Positions 1 through 8,900 of a DNA stretch of 64,000 bases are shown piece after piece (position 1 is the stretch's first letter; every line of letters starts with the position of its first letter). Location of the stretch: positions 1-64,000 of the forward strand of contig NZ_PYUI01000025.1 in NCBI RefSeq assembly GCF_003097355.1. The letters are read 5' to 3'. Source of the stretch: Arthrobacter sp. H-02-3 (lineage in GTDB: Bacteria; Actinomycetota; Actinomycetes; Actinomycetales; Micrococcaceae). A program made the position numbers and the translations under genes. The notes below the pieces were generated by a model. It worked only from the letters and a program-made list of their open reading frames with translations, was not told the origin of the DNA and did no database searches.

Positions 1-21
1 GGCTAGGCCGGGGGCGGCGGG

Positions 22-558
22 CTAGGCCGGGGGGTTGCTGAGCTGCATCAGGCGGGCCTCGCAGAGGTCCAGCCAGCGCACTTCGGCCTCGGTCTGGAAG
101 ATGAGCGAGTCCAGCACCAGGACTCTGGCGGTATCGGCCGGGCGCTGGAGGGCGGCGGTGTCGCGCCGGGACTTGGTGTACTCCTGCAGGGCCCGGATGG
201 ACACGGCGCGCTGGGCCTGGATGATGGCGCCGACGTCGGTTCCGGGAATCGTCAGACCGAGCGCGAGCTTGATGGCCAGTTCATTCCGGGGCGGATTCGC
301 GCGGGAGACCGGGAGCGCGAACCACTCCCGGACCTCGGTTCGGCCGGCCGGGGTGATGCTGTAGATGATGTGCCCGTCGCCGTCGCCGCCGTCTTTTTGG
401 ACGAGTCCGTCGCGTTCCAGCCGGTCTAAGGTGGTGTAGACCTGCCCGATGTTCAGTGGCCAGGATGCTCCCGTGCGGTCCTCGAACTCGGTCCTGAGCT
501 GGTAGCCGTAGCGCGGCCGGTCCTGCAAGAGGGCGAGGAGACTGTGGCGGATAGACAT
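22..558 (-). CDS. PadR family transcriptional regulator
   Basis: 178-aa cytoplasmic DNA-binding repressor of the PadR family. The N-terminus reads MSIRHSLLALLQDRPRYGYQ, followed by the PadR winged-helix signature (GQVYTTLDRLERDGLV near residues 38-53), and the C-terminal half is helical as in PadR-s2 (Vir_act_alpha_C) members. I chose the ATG at 558 because the family consensus begins there; an in-frame ATG at 591 adds 11 residues without homology sense. A perfect inverted repeat lies 32 bp upstream (590-615), fitting autoregulation. It lies downstream of, and on the same strand as, the quinone oxidoreductase gene, 216 bp away, so that gene may be a target. Ligand unknown. Confidence 0.9.
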   Translation of the reverse strand: MSIRHSLLALLQDRPRYGYQLRTEFEDRTGASWPLNIGQVYTTLDRLERDGLVQKDGGDGDGHIIYSITPAGRTEVREWFALPVSRANPPRNELAIKLALGLTIPGTDVGAIIQAQRAVSIRALQEYTKSRRDTAALQRPADTARVLVLDSLIFQTEAEVRWLDLCEARLMQLSNPPA

Positions 559-589
559 GGCACTCCCGGAGGGCAGGAAACCACACAGC

Positions 590-615
590 ATACACGCGCC
601 CCAAGACGCGTGTAT
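590..615. promoter_or_regulatory. Palindromic operator candidate for the PadR gene
   Basis: ATACACGCG (590-598) and CGCGTGTAT (607-615) are a perfect 9-bp inverted repeat with an 8-bp spacer, placed just upstream of the padR start. PadR proteins bind dyads with ATAC/GTAT-type ends upstream of their own genes. Seen directly: the dyad. Inferred: its use. Confidence 0.55.
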
Positions 616-773
616 ACCGCGTATGGAATTACATTATCGTCATTCATGGACCGACAGCAAAACAGCGCATGCCATTGATGGAATAAGTCGTTGCCGACCT
701 GCGGTTTGACCTGCGGCTTAAGACCCGGCGGGGCCGTGGCGTCTAGTCCACAGAGTCCGCTCCGAGCCCGGCG

Positions 774-1757
774 CTACATGACCAACAGGACTTTGCCGAC
801 GTGGTCGCCTGAATCGAAGTAGGTGTGCGCGGCGGCGACCTGGTCCAAGGGGAAGGTCTTGGCCACGAGGGGCCGAATCCTGCCGTCGGTCAGCATCGGC
901 CAGACGGCGTCGCGGACGGCGTTCATGATGACGGTCTTTTCCTCGACCGGTCGGGGACGCAGTGCCGTGGCGATGATGGCCGCCCGTTTGCGCAGCAGCT
1001 GCCCCAGGTCCAGTTCCGCTTTCGCTCCGCCCTGCAGCCCGATCACCACCAGACGTCCGTAGTCGGCGAGCGCCTCGATGTTCTGCCCAAGGTACTTGGC
1101 GCCGACGACGTCGAGTATGACGTCCGCCCCTTTGCCGCCGTTCTGCGCGCGCAGGCTCGCGGGGAAGTCTTCCTCCGCGTAATTGATGGCGATGTCAGCG
1201 CCGAGGAACGCCTTGGCAGTGCTGACCTTCTCCGCGTTTCCGGCTGTCGTGGCCACCCGCGCGCCGATGGCTTTGGCCAGCTGAATGGCCATGGTGCCGA
1301 TACCGCCGGTGGCTCCGTGGATGAGGACCGTTTCGCCCGGCTGCAGTTGCGCCGTCATGATCAGGTTGGAATAGACGGTGGCCGCGACCTCCGGCAACGA
1401 TGCCGCAGTGACCAGGTCCACGCCGTCGGGAATCCGCAAAACCTGCCCGGCGGGCACGGCAACCTTCTGGGCGTAGCCGCCGCCGGAGAGCAGCGCCACC
1501 ACCTTGTCCCCCACCGAGAACGCCTTGGTGACGCCCGGGCCGAAGCCCGCAATCCTGCCGGAGACCTCCAGCCCGGGGATCTCGGAGGCGCCCGGGGGCG
1601 GCGGGTAGAACCCCTTGCGCTGCTGGACGTCCGCACGGTTGAGGCCGGCGGCCACGACGTCGATCAGAACCTCGCCGGGGCCGGCCACCGGGGCCTCGAC
1701 CTCACGGACTTCCAGGACCTCGGGTCCGCCGGGCTCAGAGATATAGACAGCCTTCAT
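774..1757 (-). CDS. NADPH:quinone oxidoreductase, PIG3-like (MDR superfamily)
   Basis: 327-aa medium-chain dehydrogenase/reductase without structural zinc ligands. It starts MKAVYISEPGGPEVLEVREV, has the N-terminal GroES-like fold (LNRADVQQRKGFYPPPPGA) and a C-terminal Rossmann fold with the NADPH loop HGATGGIGTMAIQLAKAIGA around residues 145-165. This matches the TP53I3/PIG3-type quinone oxidoreductases (COG0604), which reduce quinones with NADPH in the cytosol. The ATG at 1757 begins at the family N-terminus and has GGGAG upstream; the frame is open to 1862 but that extension is not homologous. Substrate not deducible. Confidence 0.92.
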   Translation of the reverse strand: MKAVYISEPGGPEVLEVREVEAPVAGPGEVLIDVVAAGLNRADVQQRKGFYPPPPGASEIPGLEVSGRIAGFGPGVTKAFSVGDKVVALLSGGGYAQKVAVPAGQVLRIPDGVDLVTAASLPEVAATVYSNLIMTAQLQPGETVLIHGATGGIGTMAIQLAKAIGARVATTAGNAEKVSTAKAFLGADIAINYAEEDFPASLRAQNGGKGADVILDVVGAKYLGQNIEALADYGRLVVIGLQGGAKAELDLGQLLRKRAAIIATALRPRPVEEKTVIMNAVRDAVWPMLTDGRIRPLVAKTFPLDQVAAAHTYFDSGDHVGKVLLVM

Positions 1758-1914
1758 GGAGCACTCCCGATTCCTAACTGGCCCCGCGCACCTGCGCCGC
1801 GATCGCCAGGTCCGATCAACATCTCTCCCCAGAATATGGCGGGGAGCCATACGCGTCCGCAAGCGCAGCGCGTTTTTTGTGGCAGCCGACTGCCTATGAA
1901 AGACTACTCGTTAG

Positions 1915-2002
1915 GGAAGGTTGTCCGAGCGGCCGATGGAGCTGGTCTTGAAAACCAGTGTGCGGTAACCCCGTACCAAGAGTTCGAATCTCTTACCTTC
2001 CG
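1915..2002 (+). tRNA. tRNA-Ser (anticodon TGA)
   Basis: 88-nt class II tRNA. Acceptor GGAAGGT (1915-1921) pairs with ACCTTCC (1995-2001), discriminator G. The anticodon arm CTGGT-cttgaaa-ACCAG places TGA at 1949-1951. A long variable arm and the T-loop TTCGAATC are present. CCA is not encoded. Confidence 0.97.
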
Positions 2003-2053
2003 CGAGAGCGCAGAGTCTGCGCGATGCAGTTAGCGCAAAGTTTGCGCGGTTCA

Positions 2054-2095
2054 GAGGCCGGTTGAGGCAATCGAGAGATTGTCCCAGCCGGCCTC
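2054..2095 (+). terminator. Stem-loop downstream of tRNA-Ser
   Basis: GAGGCCGG (2054-2061) pairs with CCGGCCTC (2088-2095), with a secondary inner pairing (AATC/GATT). No clear T-run follows. Probably ends the tRNA transcript. Two shorter palindromes (GCGCA...TGCGC and GCGCAAA-g-TTTGCGC) lie between it and the tRNA. Confidence 0.45.
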
Positions 2096-2229
2096 ACTCG
2101 TCCCCCGGCTCGCTCGTCCGGCATTGCGGCCGAGGGTTTCGCTTTGCATGCCGCAAGATCAGCGCATTCTTTCCGCGTGACTAGCATTCTGATGCCCAAA
2201 ACGCAAAGCTGGGCGGTACGATCAGCCTC

Positions 2230-3561
2230 GTGAAGAAGAACACCACCAGCATCACCAGCATCTTTGGCCTCAGCCTTGCGCTGACCTTTGGTGCCATGGC
2301 GGTGTCTCCAGCCGCCGGCGCTGCCACCCAAACAACCGCAACCGGCTCCGCAGGCACAGCGGCCCCCTCGCTCACGGCAGCCCCCATGACCAGGGCCGCA
2401 TACAATGCATCCTTCGTCCTCCTGGCGGCTGACTACCAGGCCGCCGCCCAGCGTTTCGTTGACGCTCAGGCCAGCGAATACGCCTACCAGGCGAGCCTCC
2501 GGCCCACCCTGGACAAAGCACTCGCGGCCAAAAAGGCCGACATTGACGCCACCAACGCGGCCTACGACGAAGCGACCGCGGCGCTGAGCAAGGCGAACAG
2601 CGCACAACGGCCCGCGCTCGACAGGGCTCTAGCAGCGGAAAAGGCGGCGTACGCCCAGAAAGCCGCAGAGCACATCAAAGCCATGGACGATCTCGCCGCC
2701 GCCCAAGACAAAAAGCGGCCCGCCCTGGATGCCGCTATCGCGGCCGAAAACGCTGCCTTCGACCGGAAGACCCGGGCCTACGCCAAAGCCGTCGCCGACC
2801 TGACCGAAGCGAATAACCGGGTCAAACCAGCGCTCGAACAAGCCATCGCCAACGAATACGCCAAATACGCCAGCACGAGAGCGGCCTACGACGCGGCAGT
2901 ATCCAAAGCCAATACGACACTCTCCGCAAAGAAAGTCGCCTACGCCAAGGAATACGCAGCAGCGAAAACCACCGCAGCGAAGGACCTGGCCAAAGCGACG
3001 TACGCGAAAGCCACAGCCAGCTACGCCGCTGAAATCGCCGCACTCAAGGCCGCGTACGCCAAAGAGGCCCCCGCCCGGGACACCCGCATCCAGGCGCTCC
3101 GCGACGGGTACACCCAATCCAAGGCAGACTACGCAGCCGCGCGAGCCCAGCTGGCGGCACAACGCGACAGCGAATACCGCGCCAAATCCGGCCGCATCGA
3201 AGCCCTAAAGAACGCCTACACCCAGTCCAAGGTCGACTACAAGAAGGCCCGGACGCAGCTCAAGAACGCCTACGCCAAGGAAGCCCCCGCCCGGGACGCG
3301 CGGGTCGCCGCCCTCAAAGACGGGTACACCAAATCCCAGGCTGACTACAGCCTCAAGCGGGCCCAGCTGGCAGACGCGCACGCCAAGGCCGTGGCCGACT
3401 ACAAAGCCAGCACCTCTGCGCTCCGCACCAAATACGCCCGGACAGTAGCCGGCAACGGAACCCGGCTGGCGGCCACCGTCACCGCCTTCGCGGCGGCAGG
3501 GACGAAATACACCACGGCGCTGGCGCGTCTGCGCGCAAGCTACCCTGCGTACAAAAGCTGA
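2230..3561 (+). CDS. Secreted Ala/Lys-rich coiled-coil repeat protein, unknown function
   Basis: 443 aa starting GTG. Residues 1-32 form a Sec signal peptide (positive MKKN, hydrophobic core, AAGA-A cleavage region). The mature part is almost entirely helical and rich in Ala, Lys, Tyr and Asp. Imperfect repeats recur, for example YAKEAPARD followed by a DGYT(Q/K)S(K/Q)ADY block, at least three times between residues ~275 and 400. There is no LPXTG motif or second membrane segment, so it is probably released or wall-associated by charge. Not recognised as a named family; the periodicity suggests a long coiled coil. The next gene, a secreted glucanase, is 70 bp downstream on the same strand. 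The Shine-Dalgarno region is weak, so the start is moderately certain. Confidence 0.75.
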   Translation: MKKNTTSITSIFGLSLALTFGAMAVSPAAGAATQTTATGSAGTAAPSLTAAPMTRAAYNASFVLLAADYQAAAQRFVDAQASEYAYQASLRPTLDKALAAKKADIDATNAAYDEATAALSKANSAQRPALDRALAAEKAAYAQKAAEHIKAMDDLAAAQDKKRPALDAAIAAENAAFDRKTRAYAKAVADLTEANNRVKPALEQAIANEYAKYASTRAAYDAAVSKANTTLSAKKVAYAKEYAAAKTTAAKDLAKATYAKATASYAAEIAALKAAYAKEAPARDTRIQALRDGYTQSKADYAAARAQLAAQRDSEYRAKSGRIEALKNAYTQSKVDYKKARTQLKNAYAKEAPARDARVAALKDGYTKSQADYSLKRAQLADAHAKAVADYKASTSALRTKYARTVAGNGTRLAATVTAFAAAGTKYTTALARLRASYPAYKS

Positions 3562-3631
3562 CACCTGAAGCGAAAGGCCCATCGAACAGCGGGGCCAAGG
3601 CAGAACGCCCCACGACCTGATAAAGGAACCC

Positions 3632-4459
3632 ATGGAACGCCGACACTTTCTCACACTCCCGCTGGCCGCTCTGGCGGTCCCCGGACTGATGGCAGCCGGT
3701 GCCGGCTCGGCTAATGCGGCCACTCCTGTCCAGGCTCTCAAAGGCGCATCCAACGGCGGCAGTGACGCCCTGTCATTCAGGCAGATCAAGAGCCTCAACC
3801 CCGACTGGTATTACACCTGGCAGGCCACGCGGACCTACACCGGCAAACCCTTCGTCCCGATGATCAAGGACGGCAGGAGACTGCTCCAACAAGATGCGCT
3901 CGGCTTTGTGAACCGGGAGCTGAGCCAGACGAAAACCGCCAACCTCCTCGGCTTCAACGAACCCGACCACCCGCTTCAGGCCAATATGTCCGTCGATGAA
4001 GCAGTCCGGCTGTGGCCGCTGCTGCAGACGACCGGGCTGCGGCTCGGATCTCCGGCCACGATCAGCCCGGACGCCAAATGGCTGGACCAGTTCATGCTCC
4101 GGGTCAAGCGGGAAAACCTGCGCGTCGACTTCATGACCATGCACTGCTACGCCTGGCCGGACACCGCAGACTTCCTCAGGAAGGTTGCCCGCCTCCACGA
4201 CAAGTACCAGCGCCCCGTCTGGGTCACCGAATACGCCGTCGCAGACTGGAATGTCTCCAAGACCCACAAGAACGAGTTCACCCGCCCGATGGTCGAGAAG
4301 TTCATGCGCGAGACCGTCGCGGGCATGCGAAAGCTGCCGTACGTCGAACGGTTCGCGTGGAAGAACCGCCCCATCAACGACCCCCAAATGGGCACGTCTT
4401 CGCTGTTCAAACTGGACGGCACGTTGACATCAACGGGCAAGCTCTACGCGTCACTCTAA
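3632..4459 (+). CDS. Secreted glycoside hydrolase, GH128 / Asl1-like
   Basis: 275 aa. An N-terminal signal peptide (MERRHFLTLPLAALAVPGL..., cleavage after SANA) is followed by the glycosyl-hydrolase catalytic core of the Asl1/GH128 family (PF11790). The NWYYTW-like strand (NPDWYYTWQAT), GFNEPD (acid/base Glu) and WVTEYAV (nucleophile Glu) are all present, as are the intervening CYAW and QFMLRV elements. GH128 enzymes cleave beta-1,3-glucan, so the product probably degrades fungal or algal glucan outside the cell. AAAGGAACCC precedes the ATG at SD spacing. It follows the coiled-coil secreted protein and may share its transcript. Confidence 0.88.
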   Translation: MERRHFLTLPLAALAVPGLMAAGAGSANAATPVQALKGASNGGSDALSFRQIKSLNPDWYYTWQATRTYTGKPFVPMIKDGRRLLQQDALGFVNRELSQTKTANLLGFNEPDHPLQANMSVDEAVRLWPLLQTTGLRLGSPATISPDAKWLDQFMLRVKRENLRVDFMTMHCYAWPDTADFLRKVARLHDKYQRPVWVTEYAVADWNVSKTHKNEFTRPMVEKFMRETVAGMRKLPYVERFAWKNRPINDPQMGTSSLFKLDGTLTSTGKLYASL

Positions 4460-4725
4460 GCGCGCGTGGTGCGCGTTTGCGGCGGTGCTTGACCGCTTGT
4501 TGACCGCGCGGGGAGCACGACGGCGGCCGCAGCGGAGCACGGGTTGAGTGCGGCCACGCGTGCTGCCATTTGCGCCGCGGACAGCCTCCCCATTGAAAGT
4601 GTCGGGGCCCCGTCATAGTCTCGCTGTGTCTCCACCAGTTCGTCTCCACCACAACGCCTCCAACACGCACACTAGTCCGGCGGCCGCACGACGATGCCAG
4701 TCCGCCACAGAGAGCAGGAGTCCCC
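4460..4725. other. Intergenic, no gene seen
   Basis: 266 bp of GC-rich non-coding sequence between the glucanase and the VOC gene. It contains GCGCG-rich short palindromes just after the stop codon but no convincing terminator with a T-run. The promoter of the VOC gene must lie here. Confidence 0.5.
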
Positions 4726-5529
4726 ATGCCCACACCCGACCACTCCAACGGCGCACCATGCTGGATCGACCTCATGACGTCGGACGCCGAGAAGGCGAAG
4801 TCCTTCTACGGCGCACTGTTCGGCTGGACCTTCCAGACCGGCGACGCGGAAAAGTACGGCGGCTACATCACCGCCTCGAAGGACGGAAAGTCCGTGGCCG
4901 GCATGATGCAGCAGCGGCCGGACCAGGCAGCCTGGCCCGACATGTGGTCCACGTACCTGCGGTCTGAGGACGCCGCGGCCACGGTCGAGGCTGCGACGGA
5001 GCACGGCGGGCAGGTCTATATGGAGCCCATGGAAGTTCCCGAGCAGGGCAGCATGGCCATGATCGCGGACGCCACAGGCGCGTCGATTGGCGTGTGGCAG
5101 CCGGCCGAGATGAAGGGCTTTGAGCTGGCGGCCGAACCGGGCGCGCCGGCCTGGCATGAGCTCCACACCAAGGACTACGCCACTGCAGTCAAGTTCTATC
5201 AGGACGTGTTCGGCTGGGACACCGACGTCATGAGCGACACCCCGGAATTCCGCTACACCACGCTGGGCGCGGGCCCGGCGGCCAAGGCGGGCATCATGGA
5301 CGCTTCGGCCTACCTGCCCGCCGAGGTTCCCTCCAATTGGCAGGTCTACTTCGCCGTGGAAGACACGGACGCCACGGTTGCCCAGGCCGTCTCCCTCGGC
5401 GCCACGGTGATCCAAGAGGCGGAGGACACCCCCTTCGGCCGGCTCGCGACGCTGACCGACCCCACCGGCGCGATGTTCAAGATCGTGGCTGACACCAGCC
5501 AGGGAGGCCAGCCCGCCGCGGACGCGTAG
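4726..5529 (+). CDS. Two-domain VOC (glyoxalase/bleomycin-resistance fold) protein
   Basis: 267 aa with two tandem VOC domains: residues ~8-120 (CWIDLMTSDAEKAKSFYGAL, GWTFQTGD) and ~135-260 (WHELHTKDYATAVKFYQDVF, FGWDTDV, DPTGAMFKIV). The F-Y-x-x-x-F-G-W pattern repeated in both halves is typical of the actinobacterial family annotated as CFP30B-like. Members are cytosolic and metal-dependent or ligand-binding; the substrate is not deducible. An AGGAG site lies 6 bp before the ATG. Confidence 0.9.
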   Translation: MPTPDHSNGAPCWIDLMTSDAEKAKSFYGALFGWTFQTGDAEKYGGYITASKDGKSVAGMMQQRPDQAAWPDMWSTYLRSEDAAATVEAATEHGGQVYMEPMEVPEQGSMAMIADATGASIGVWQPAEMKGFELAAEPGAPAWHELHTKDYATAVKFYQDVFGWDTDVMSDTPEFRYTTLGAGPAAKAGIMDASAYLPAEVPSNWQVYFAVEDTDATVAQAVSLGATVIQEAEDTPFGRLATLTDPTGAMFKIVADTSQGGQPAADA

Positions 5530-5617
5530 CCCCGGAGCCCGGGACCGCTAGCCCCGGCCTCCCCGACAGGCAGGGCCGAAAGGCCTCAGCCACCTAATTA
5601 CAAAAATTGTTGGAAGA

Positions 5618-5659
5618 AATACCGGCCAGTCCCTTCCCCGAGGGCTACTGGCCGGTATT
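5618..5659. terminator. Strong 13-bp hairpin downstream of the VOC gene
   Basis: AATACCGGCCAGT (5618-5630) and ACTGGCCGGTATT (5647-5659) are a perfect 13-bp inverted repeat around a 16-nt loop that can itself pair (CCC/GGG). There is no T-run on the right side. Either a factor-dependent terminator or a regulatory palindrome. Confidence 0.5.
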
Positions 5660-5939
5660 CTGCTGTGGAGCGCCCGGTGGAGGCACCCGGACACCGCTCA
5701 CCTGCATCATCAGTCACCGCTGCCCGGGGCTTTCGAGCCGCTCCGGGAAGGCTGCGGCGCGTCTCGCTGGGGGACGTCCCGCCGAATGCACGTTTAATCC
5801 ATACGTTGTTCATTCACCCCTGTTTGGATGGGCCCGGCACGACTTGACCAGGAGTTCAGGCCGGCCACTGTCCGCTGCACCCGGCGGACGCACTGCACCC
5901 TGCCCTTTACCCGGGGCACCCTAATGAGAGTTAGAGCGG
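5660..5939. other. Leader/promoter region of the secreted nuclease gene
   Basis: 280 bp with no supported gene. The stretch 5790-5830 is relatively AT-rich (TTTAATCC, TTGTTCATTC, TGTTTGGATG) and probably carries the promoter. I looked for phosphate-starvation boxes here without a convincing spaced repeat. Confidence 0.4.
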
Positions 5940-8900
5940 ATGAAACAAACACCCTGGAAATCAGTGCTGGGCACAGCCCTGTCGGCGGCGCTCATAGCGG
6001 CTCCGCTAGCGGCAGCCCCGGCACATGCCGTGGAGGCTTCCCCGGCGGCAACCGGAACCTCACCGGTGGTCATCAACGAGGCCTACCTCAGCGGCGGCAG
6101 CACCGGCGCCGCCTTCAAGAACAAATTCGTCGAGCTCTACAACAGCTCCGACGCGCCCGTTTCGCTGGACGGCTGGTCCCTCCAGTACCGCTCCGCCACA
6201 GGCACGGGAGCGCCGAGCTCGGTTGCAGCCCTGAGCGGCAGCATCCCCGCCCAGGGGTACTACCTCCTCAAGGGCGGCAGCAACGGCACCGCCGGCGCGG
6301 ACCTCCCGGCCGCGGACACCACCGCCACCGGGTTCAACCCGGCCGGGGGCGGCGGCACGATCGTGCTGGCCAAACAGTCCACCGCACTCAACCCGCTGCC
6401 GACCGGCTCGGTCATTGAACCGGCCAACGTCGCGGACGTGCTCGGCTACGGCACGTCGAACACCTTCGAGACCCAGGCGGCCGCGGCGCCGTCGGGCAAT
6501 ACCGACGTCAAGAGCCTGAACCGCAGCAACGGCGCGGACACCAACAACAACTCCGCCGACCTCGCGCTCAACGCAGCCATCACACCGAAGGCTGCCAACG
6601 GCACCGCAGATCCCGGCCCCGTCGACCCGCCCGCGGACCCCGGCACGCCTCCGGCCACCAAGACCATCGCCGAAATCCAGGGCACCGGCGCGGCCAGCCC
6701 GCTGGCCGGGTCCACGGTCACGACGCGCGGTAGGGTCACCGCGACGTTCCCCACCGGCGGTTTCGCCGGCTACTACGTCCAGACCGCCGGCACCGGCGGC
6801 GATCTCACGCCGGCCAACCACACGGCGTCGGACGCTGTGTTCGTCTACTCGCCCTCCACGGTGGACTCCGTCAGGATCGGTGACTACGTCGAGCTCACCG
6901 GCGCCGTCAGCGAATTCTTCGGAATGACCCAGCTGACCGTTGCCGCGGCAGCCGATCTGAAGAAGCTCACCGATGCCGCCCCGGAGGTCAAGGCCACCGG
7001 CTTCGCCCTCCCGGCCGACGAGGCGTTCCGTGAGTCCCTCGAAGGCATGCTGCTCACCCCTCAGGGACCGGTCACCGTGGCGGACAACTTCTCGCTGAAC
7101 CAGTACGGCGAGATCGGCCTGGCCGGCGGAACCACCGCGCTGGAGCAGCCCACCGCCGTCGCGCCGTTCGGCTCCGCAGAATACACCGCCGCTGTAGCGG
7201 CAAATGCCGCCCGCGGCATCAAGCTCGACGACGGCGCCACCACGAACTTCCTCAAGGACGCCGCCACGAAGGCCCAGGTGCTCCCGTACCTGACCACGGA
7301 CGACCACGTCCGGGTCGGCGCGCCGGTGACGTTCAAAACCAATGTGGTGCTCAGCTACGCGAACAACGCCTGGAAGTTCCAGCCCCTGACACAGCTCACG
7401 GCCGCCAACGCGGACACCGTGCAGCCGGCAAGCTTCGGCGCCACCCGCGCGGACTCCCCGGCGGCCGTCGGCGGCAACCTCAAGATCGCCTCCTTCAACG
7501 TGCTGAACTACTTTCCCACCACCGGCGACACGATCTCCGGCTGTAAGTTCTACAACGACCGGGCGGGCAACCCCATCACCGTCAGCGGCGGCTGCGACGT
7601 CCGCGGCGCCGCGAATGCGGAGAACTTCAAGCGGCAGCAGGACAAGATCGTCGCCGCCATCGCCAAGTCCGGGGCCGACGTCGTCACGCTGATGGAGGTC
7701 GAAAACTCGGCCCAGTTCGGCAAGAACCGCGACGACGCCCTCGCCAGGCTCGTCGACGCCCTGAACATCGCCACGCCCGGGATCTGGGACTACGTCCGCA
7801 CGCCCGCCAACGCACCCCCGCTGGCCGATGAGGACATGATCCGCACCGCGTTTATCTTCAAAAAGGCCACCGCCGAGCCGGTGGGCGAGTCCATCATCCA
7901 CAATGACACCGTCGCATTCGCCAGCGCCCGCAAGCCGCTGGCCCAGGTCTTCAAGCCCGTCGGAGCCTCGGATGACAAGAAGTTCATCGCGATCGCCAAC
8001 CACTTCAAGTCCAAGGGTTCCGCCGCCACACCGGATGACACCGACAAGGGCCAGGGCGCCTCGAACGTAGCCCGCACCGCCCAGGCGCAGTCCCTGCTGG
8101 CGTTCTCGGATGAACTGCAGAAGTCCAAGGGCACGGACAAGGTCTTCCTGATCGGCGACTTCAACTCCTACGCCAAGGAGGACCCGATCAACGTCCTCAC
8201 AGGCGCCGGCTACGTCAACCAGGATGAGAAGGCAAAGAACGCCGACGGCTCCGCCAAGCATTCCTACCTCTTCGGCGGCCTCGTGGGTTCGTTGGACCAC
8301 ATCCTCGCCTCCCCCGCAGCCAACGCCGCGGTCACGGGCGCCGACATCTGGAACATCAACTCCGTGGAGTCCGTGGCGCTGGAGTACAGCCGCTACAACA
8401 ACAACGTCACCGACTACTACACGCCGGACCAGTTCCGGGCGAGCGATCACGATCCGGTGGTGGTGGGCCTGAACTTGCCCGTCACCCCGGCCAGCGTTGA
8501 GCTGAACTTCCTGGGCATCAACGATTTCCACGGCCGCATCGATTCCAACACCGTGTTCTTCGCGGGGACCATCGAGAAGCTTCGCGCCGCCGCCGCGCCG
8601 GGCGCGACGGCGTTCATTTCGGCCGGCGACAACATCGGTGCCTCGCTGTTCGCCTCCGCGACCGCCAAGGACCAGCCGACCATCGACGTGCTGAACGCGC
8701 TGGACCTGCGCACCTCCGCGGTGGGCAACCACGAGTTCGACGGCGGCTGGGCGGACCTGCGCGACCGCGTCAGCGCCAGCGGAACCAACGCGAAATTCCC
8801 GTACCTGGGCGCCAACGTCTATGCCAAGGGCACCACCACGCCGGTTCTGCCGGAGTACACGGTCCTGGACATGAACGGCGTCAAGGTCGCCGTGATCGGC

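Noticed and set aside
5790..5830. Phosphate-regulon (Pho) box before the nuclease/nucleotidase gene
   Set aside because: GTTTAATCC, GTTCATTCA and GTTTGGATG occur, but their spacings (16 and 14 bp) do not fit the 11-bp-phased direct repeats of PHO boxes.
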